Shown here: one piece after another, positions 34,644-37,636 of the stretch | Numbering within the stretch: the stretch's first letter is position 1 | How the letters are laid out: the number at the start of each line of letters is the position of its first letter | From: Acinetobacter tianfuensis | Lineage (GTDB): Bacteria; Pseudomonadota; Gammaproteobacteria; Pseudomonadales; Moraxellaceae | Assembly: GCF_003611465.1 (NCBI RefSeq) | Contig: NZ_RAXV01000037.1 | Coordinates: forward strand, 1 to 37,636 | DNA length: 37,636 nucleotides | Reading direction: 5' to 3' | Program-made: the position numbers and the translations under genes | Notes under the pieces: model-generated | Seen by the model: the letters and a program-made list of their open reading frames with translations, nothing else | Told to the model about the DNA's origin: nothing | Database searches by the model: none

Positions 34644-34671
34644 GCCGACTTGGAAACAAGTCGGCTTTTTT
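34644..34671. terminator. Orphan bidirectional terminator between divergent genes
   Basis: Perfect 9-bp stem GCCGACTTG / CAAGTCGGC with GAAA loop, T6 on the right and A5 on the left. Both neighbouring genes are transcribed away from it, so it terminates neither; it may insulate the modules from read-through or be left from a former gene. Confidence 0.85.
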
Positions 34672-34728
34672 ATGAGCGGTTTTGATACTTCTTGCCAATA
34701 AATCTGACTAAAAATTACGCTTTTCAGC

Positions 34729-34768
34729 TTGAGTGATACAATTTTGTGATACATTATTGTATATACAA
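34729..34768 (+). promoter_or_regulatory. Probable brnTA promoter with operator palindrome
   Basis: TTGAGT (34729-34734), 17 bp, then CATTAT (34752-34757) could form -35/-10. The perfect 12-bp palindrome TTGTATATACAA (34757-34768) follows, and GTGATACA occurs twice (34732-34739, 34747-34754). The palindrome suits autorepression by the dimeric BrnA antitoxin. Confidence 0.5.
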
Positions 34769-34783
34769 ATTTGAATGTTTTTT

Positions 34784-35071
34784 ATGGAACAGTATTTCGA
34801 ATGGGATGAGGCAAAGAATCGAAAGAATCAGAAAAAGCACGATGTCTCTTTCGAAACAGCAAGCCTTGTTTTTGATGATCCATTAAGGATCTCAATCCAA
34901 GACAGACATACCGATGGTGAAGAACGTTGGCAAACCATTGGAAAAGTAAAAGGCGTACTAATGCTCTTAGTAGCTCACACCATCTTTGATGAAGATGACT
35001 GTGAAATCATACGAATCATTAGTGCAAGACAAGTAACTAAGGCGGAGCGAGATAGATATGAGCATGGTTAG
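34784..35071 (+). CDS. brnT: BrnT-family ribonuclease toxin
   Basis: Toxin of a type II system with a RelE-like fold that cleaves RNA and arrests translation. From the preferred Met (34784) it has 95 residues, starting MEQYFEWDEAKNRKNQKKHDVSFETA, given here as the diagnostic 'FEWDEAKNRKNQKKHDVSF' region, followed by VFDDPLRISIQDRHTDGEER, LMLLVAHT and IRIISARQVTKAERDRYEHG. An ATG three codons earlier is possible. The toxin gene comes first and overlaps brnA by 14 bp, the usual BrnTA order. Confidence 0.93.
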   Translation: MEQYFEWDEAKNRKNQKKHDVSFETASLVFDDPLRISIQDRHTDGEERWQTIGKVKGVLMLLVAHTIFDEDDCEIIRIISARQVTKAERDRYEHG

Positions 35072-35372
35072 ATACTCACGCAAAGAACTGAATGAAAAAT
35101 TCAGCGACAAGCAAGATGCTGAAATTCAACGCTTGCTTGCTAAGGGAACGGTTGCTGACGATCAGCTAGATCTCTCAGATATACCTGAAATTACCGACTG
35201 GAGTAATGCTGTACGCCACAATCAATTCTATCGTCCAGTAAAGCAACAAACTTCAATTCGGTTAGATGCTGATGTGCTTGCTTGGTTCAAAGCACAGGGA
35301 AAAGGTTATCAAACACGTATGAATGAAATCTTACGGGATGCTATGCTCAAAGAATTAAAAAATCATCAATAA
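35058..35372 (+). CDS. brnA: BrnA-family antitoxin
   Basis: A 104-residue DNA-binding antitoxin that neutralises BrnT and represses the operon. The N-terminal part (TDWSNAVRHNQFYRPVKQQ region, about 54-72) is the BrnT-wrapping segment, and the C-terminal part holds a ribbon-helix-helix: TSIRLDADVLAWFKAQGKGY then QTRMNEILRDAMLKEL. A second ATG 6 bp downstream (35064) is possible. The gene is followed at once by a terminator and pdif 3. Confidence 0.92.
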   Translation: MSMVRYSRKELNEKFSDKQDAEIQRLLAKGTVADDQLDLSDIPEITDWSNAVRHNQFYRPVKQQTSIRLDADVLAWFKAQGKGYQTRMNEILRDAMLKELKNHQ

Positions 35373-35398
35373 AAATGGGAGCTTAGGCTCCCATTTTT
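35371..35398 (+). terminator. Terminator after brnA
   Basis: Perfect stem TGGGAGC / GCTCCCA with loop TTAG, A5 before and T5 after; it touches the brnA stop on the left and pdif 3 on the right. Confidence 0.87.
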
Positions 35399-35399
35399 G

Positions 35400-35427
35400 A
35401 ATTCGTATAAGGTGTATTATGTTAATT
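35400..35427 (+). repeat. XerC/XerD recombination site, pdif 3 (C|D orientation)
   Basis: XerC-type arm AATTCGTATAA, centre GGTGTA, XerD-type arm TTATGTTAATT. It is a direct repeat of pdif 1 with identical XerD arm, a XerC arm differing at one position and a different centre. Confidence 0.88.
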
Positions 35428-35483
35428 GTAGAAATAATTAAAGGTTCACTTGAGCCAATTCACTCTCATCTAAGGTTTTTTTA

Positions 35484-36512
35484 ATGAATGATTCCTATGA
35501 AATTCCTGTTGACGAAATTCCTCTAGCCGAATCCGTATTTATTACAGGCCATCTAACTCCTTATCATCATAGATGGTGGAAAGATCTTACTAAAGGTGGT
35601 TTCAAAAAAGTTATTAAAAATGAGAGTAGAGAGGCTTTTAAAATAAATGTAAAAGCTTATCACACTGCATTTGCAGGGCAGCCACTATCTCAAAGAACGT
35701 CTGAATTATTCGATGATGTTGTTGATTATCCAGAAAAGTTAAGAATAGACTCTCAGTTTCTTCAAACACTTAAATTACTAAAACTATATCCTAATGATAA
35801 TTTTCCTGAATGGAATCAACATGTTGAAATCTACAATATTTTAGAAAAAAATAATTTTCCTCTAGGTAATGTAGTTGAAATGTACCTTTTTCTTAAAGAG
35901 AGCTTCTTTATTGGGGATTATAAAAACTTAATCAGTTTAGATTTACTGAAGCACCGAGACTTCAATATATTTCTAATTTTATTTCATCTTGATTCTTTAA
36001 TCTTTAAGGACAATTTTTTCAGCGTATCCCTTTATAAACATTTACTTCTGGGAAAAATAAAAGGAAAAAGAAAATCATCTAACCATCTATTTTGGAATTT
36101 AGTGAAGGTGATCTCATGTATGGAATCTAATAAAAAGAAATATACATCTTTTGATATGTCTAAAAAGGTTCCAAAAGATGAAGAAAGCTTCTCTTTGATA
36201 GATGAATCACAAGCTGAACGTATCAAATATGCCGTAAGACAACTTAAAGAAGGAAAAAAAAATTTTTTCTTGTTAAGTCATTTTTATCAAATGGTAGGTG
36301 CAAAAACCTTACATGAAGACACTACTTGTTTTAACGGCTTTTCATTAACTGGCTTATGGCTAATTTATTTATATGTTCCACTTTTGATAAGACCAGGTTC
36401 CGAAATATTAAAAATTTCAGAAAATGAGTTAGACATGCTTTTTGCTGCTTTTAATAATAAAAATAAATCAGAAAGCACTAATTGTTGGCCTTCTGATTTA
36501 TTTGACTATTAA
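35484..36512 (+). CDS. Unrecognised 342-residue protein
   Basis: Not recognised. The product is Lys-, Phe- and Leu-rich and probably cytoplasmic. Near the N-terminus is an aromatic/basic patch, HLTPYHHRWWKDLTKGGFKK (about 23-42); two short hydrophobic stretches occur (NIFLILFHLDSLIF near 170, LTGLWLIYLYVPLLI near 290-305), the second long enough for a membrane segment. TAAGG precedes the ATG by 8 nt. The gene starts 57 bp right of pdif 3, is strongly AT-rich like the DUF262-HEPN pair, and converges with two tiny minus-strand genes, the nearer stop being only 6 bp away. The context suggests mobile-element cargo, possibly defensive, but nothing in the sequence proves it. Confidence 0.75.
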   Translation: MNDSYEIPVDEIPLAESVFITGHLTPYHHRWWKDLTKGGFKKVIKNESREAFKINVKAYHTAFAGQPLSQRTSELFDDVVDYPEKLRIDSQFLQTLKLLKLYPNDNFPEWNQHVEIYNILEKNNFPLGNVVEMYLFLKESFFIGDYKNLISLDLLKHRDFNIFLILFHLDSLIFKDNFFSVSLYKHLLLGKIKGKRKSSNHLFWNLVKVISCMESNKKKYTSFDMSKKVPKDEESFSLIDESQAERIKYAVRQLKEGKKNFFLLSHFYQMVGAKTLHEDTTCFNGFSLTGLWLIYLYVPLLIRPGSEILKISENELDMLFAAFNNKNKSESTNCWPSDLFDY

Positions 36513-36518
36513 TGACTG

Positions 36519-36599
36519 TTATTTACTACGAGGTGGATTATTGTCACGTCCACCACCTGAGGGATTACCAGTAGTACTTGGCCAACCTGCTTTGCTCAT
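36519..36599 (-). CDS. Tiny Gly/Asn/Pro-rich protein, 26 residues
   Basis: The frame reads MSKAGWPSTTGNPSGGGRDN then NPPRSK and stops. AAGGA lies 8 nt before the ATG. It sits 11 bp downstream of another tiny gene of similar style, and its stop is 6 bp from the stop of the convergent 342-residue gene. The composition suggests an unstructured peptide. No function is recognised. Similar tiny ORFs may occur in other Acinetobacter accessory regions. Confidence 0.55.
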   Translation of the reverse strand: MSKAGWPSTTGNPSGGGRDNNPPRSK

Positions 36600-36610
36600 A
36601 GATTTCATCC

Positions 36611-36736
36611 TTATTTAGATTTAGAAGGCTTGTGGTTCGGATTTAACTGATTAGCGTGATTATTTTGATTTTGTGTATGCTGTACATTATTAGGGTTTTT
36701 TACTATAGATCGTTGATCATTAGGGCTTTTTGACAT
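36611..36736 (-). CDS. Tiny Asn-rich protein with NPN repeats, 41 residues
   Basis: The frame starts MSKSPNDQRSIVKNPNNVQH and ends ANQLNPNHKPSKSK. NPN/NPNN units and a basic tail resemble small Asn/Pro-rich proteins of unknown function found in many proteobacteria. An ideal ribosome-binding site, AAAGGAGA, lies 7 nt before the ATG, better than most starts in the window. It heads a two-gene minus-strand unit with the 26-residue ORF; both begin with MSK. Confidence 0.65.
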   Translation of the reverse strand: MSKSPNDQRSIVKNPNNVQHTQNQNNHANQLNPNHKPSKSK

Positions 36737-37046
36737 AGCAATCTCCTTTGTATAATTGCGTTTTAGTAAGATTATTATTTAAGAATTACATGATCAGATA
36801 TATGCGAAAAAAACGAAATTTGTATATTTTTTAACCTAAGAGTTTATTTATTCTTGGACCAGTTTTTAGCCAATCTTGTACGTATATGCTCACATCAATT
36901 CCAGCCCTTTGCGCCTATACGACCTAGCTGCAATTTCCTATGATGAACTCATCGGGAACAGGAAGTTCCATACAAGAATAACAAGAGATAAGCACAAGGA
37001 CTGTAAGGTACGACAGGAGTTATACCGAGCGAACCAATACGAAAAA

Positions 37047-37071
37047 CCCCGGCAGGATGCCGGGGTTTTTT
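37047..37071 (+). terminator. Strong orphan terminator left of higBA
   Basis: Perfect stem CCCCGGCA / TGCCGGGG with GGA loop, A5 before and T6 after. No plus-strand gene ends here, so it either ends an unannotated RNA or shields higBA. Confidence 0.88.
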
Positions 37072-37114
37072 ATTGCCTATCATTTCTCATTTGCAAAACA
37101 AGAATAATGCTCCT

Positions 37115-37140
37115 AAAATATAGACTATAATCTATATTTT
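37115..37140 (+). promoter_or_regulatory. higBA operator palindrome over the -10 region
   Basis: Perfect arms AAAATATAGA (37115-37124) and TCTATATTTT (37131-37140) with a 6-bp centre. TATAAT (37126-37131), a consensus -10 box, lies between the arms, so HigA or HigBA bound here would block transcription. It ends 9 bp before the higB start. Confidence 0.7.
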
Positions 37141-37149
37141 GGTTGTGGT

Positions 37150-37506
37150 ATGTGGACAGTCATTACGACAGATCTATTTAATCAGTGGCTTGAACAGCAA
37201 GACGAATCAACACAAGAGAAGGTTCTGGCTGCCCTGGTTGTTCTACAGCAGCAAGGACCAAGTTTAGGCCGCCCTTTAGTAGATACCGTCTATGACTCTA
37301 AATTTACCAACATGAAAGAGCTCCGTGTTCAACATCGAGGTAAACCACTGAGAGCTTTCTTCGCATTCGATCCATTACGTCAGGCCATTGTGCTATGTAT
37401 TGCTGATAAAGGCGGTAAAAAACGATTCTATACAGAGATGCTGGCAATTGCAGACCAACAATATGAACTTCATCTCTCAACATTAGGAGAACAATCTAAT
37501 GGCTAA
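37150..37506 (+). CDS. higB: HigB-type RelE/ParE toxin (Gp49-like)
   Basis: A 118-residue toxin-like protein of the RelE/ParE superfamily, HigB/Gp49-like branch. It begins MWTVITTDLFNQWLEQQDES, has VYDSKFTNMKELRVQHRGKPLRAFFAFDP in two parts (the K/R-rich strand pair that binds the ribosomal mRNA in the family) and ADKGGKKRFYTEMLAIAD. Toxin-first order and an 8-bp overlap with the following helix-turn-helix gene are typical for higBA. Common on Acinetobacter plasmids. Confidence 0.9.
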   Translation: MWTVITTDLFNQWLEQQDESTQEKVLAALVVLQQQGPSLGRPLVDTVYDSKFTNMKELRVQHRGKPLRAFFAFDPLRQAIVLCIADKGGKKRFYTEMLAIADQQYELHLSTLGEQSNG

Positions 37507-37636
37507 AACTTTGCAAGAATTATTAGCTAATCGCTCTCCAGAGAGCCAAGCCCGTATTCAAAAAATGGCAGATGAATTACTGCTAGAAAATCAGCTTCAT
37601 CTTATTCGTGAAGAACTCGAAATTTCTCAAAAAGAG
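37499..37636 (+). CDS. higA: HigA-type XRE antitoxin, cut by the window edge
   Basis: The first 46 codons only, open to the right edge: MAKTLQELLANRSPESQARI, then a helical stretch ending REELEISQKE, where the first helix of an XRE helix-turn-helix would begin. It overlaps higB by 8 bp. It should bind HigB and repress from the palindrome upstream. The remainder is not visible. Confidence 0.82.
   Translation, partial: MAKTLQELLANRSPESQARIQKMADELLLENQLHLIREELEISQKE

Larger units (their letters stand above)
34399..34783. other. Divergent intergenic region spanning the junction of two pdif modules
   Basis: A 385-bp gap holding the start region of the DUF262 operon, a degenerate pdif-like site (34487-34514), pdif 2 (34549-34576), an orphan terminator (34644-34671) and the brnTA promoter. 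Near 34457-34462 the minus strand reads TATAAT, a possible -10 for the DUF262 operon, overlapping a small inverted repeat ATCTTT-TG-AAAGAT (34445-34458). Confidence 0.5.
34577..35399. mobile_element. pdif module 2 carrying brnT-brnA
   Basis: About 0.8 kb between pdif 2 (D|C) and pdif 3 (C|D). It contains an orphan terminator, the brnTA operon and its terminator, which nearly abuts pdif 3. Toxin-antitoxin cargo is common in Acinetobacter dif modules. Confidence 0.75.
36737..37149. other. Divergent intergenic region with possible small RNA and higBA control region
   Basis: A 413-bp gap. An 84-codon open frame (36876-37130) runs through a strong terminator and is unlikely to be a gene. Upstream of the terminator (about 36880-37046) the sequence is less AT-rich than its surroundings and includes a hairpin, GGAAC-AGGAA-GTTCC (36955-36969), consistent with a small transcript or a gene remnant. 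The higBA operator is at 37115-37140. Confidence 0.45.

Noticed and set aside
36746..36773. A further pdif-like site (TTTGTATAA, 6 bp, TTTAGTAAGAT)
   Set aside because: The XerC-like arm is fair but the XerD-like arm matches at only about half its positions, and it coincides with the upstream region of the 41-codon gene; treated as chance.
36876..37130. Open frame of 84 codons on the plus strand
   Set aside because: It runs through a strong intrinsic terminator and the higBA operator, lacks a convincing ribosome-binding site and has no recognisable protein pattern.
1..37636. CRISPR arrays, tRNA or rRNA genes, insertion sequences
   Set aside because: No regularly spaced repeats, no tRNA-like cloverleaf or rRNA stretches, and no transposase frame or terminal inverted repeats were seen by eye.

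Overview
The window reads as chromosome of an Acinetobacter species (Moraxellaceae, Gammaproteobacteria) that passes, near its right end, into a mobile accessory region. The assignment rests on the gene content (argS next to an FtsN-like SPOR protein, gshA-dsbB, a YqiA-like esterase next to parE, divergent xthA/pyrE), on the moderate-GC, poly-T-terminator-rich style of the intergenic DNA, and on Acinetobacter-type XerC/XerD (pdif) sites at the right end. It is a judgement from memory; no database was searched.

Left part (1-12.4 kb): on the minus strand, an FtsN-like SPOR protein, argS, two small lipoproteins, a DUF445 membrane protein and a DUF924 protein. Then gshA-dsbB (+), a large alpha/beta hydrolase (-), and a YqiA-like esterase with parE (+). 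Middle (12.4-18.4 kb): a complete urea ABC transporter operon urtABCDE, with a sigma54-like element upstream and a strong terminator-like hairpin between urtA and urtB that probably sets a high binding-protein to permease ratio. From 18.4 to 32.3 kb lie envelope and redox housekeeping genes: an unknown exported protein, a GNAT acetyltransferase, a Tsx/OmpK-like channel, a ribosome-hibernation factor, an ankyrin-like protein, an outer-membrane barrel, dsbD, a glutathione S-transferase, a diguanylate cyclase, an azoreductase, an HSL-type esterase, a DUF2147 protein, an ArsC/YffB-like protein, xthA and pyrE. Thiol/disulfide and glutathione chemistry recurs (gshA, dsbB, dsbD, GST, YffB).

Right part (32.5-37.6 kb) is strikingly AT-rich and built like plasmid/mobile DNA. 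Three 28-bp XerC-XerD sites in alternating orientation (32520-32547 C|D, 34549-34576 D|C, 35400-35427 C|D) delimit two adjacent modules. The first holds an overlapping two-gene operon, a DUF262 (GmrS/ParB-like) protein followed by a HEPN-family putative RNase of the MAE_28990 type with an intact RNKLAH motif. The second holds a BrnT-BrnA toxin-antitoxin pair. Beyond them are an unrecognised 342-residue protein, two tiny minus-strand genes (26 and 41 codons), an orphan terminator with a possible small RNA upstream, and a HigB-HigA pair preceded by a perfect inverted repeat; higA is cut by the window edge.

The best candidate for an undescribed biological system is the DUF262-HEPN pair: it resembles the GmrS half of a type IV restriction system but carries a HEPN effector instead of the DUF1524 nuclease, and it travels as a Xer-mobilised pdif module on what appears to be a chromosome, joined to a toxin-antitoxin module.
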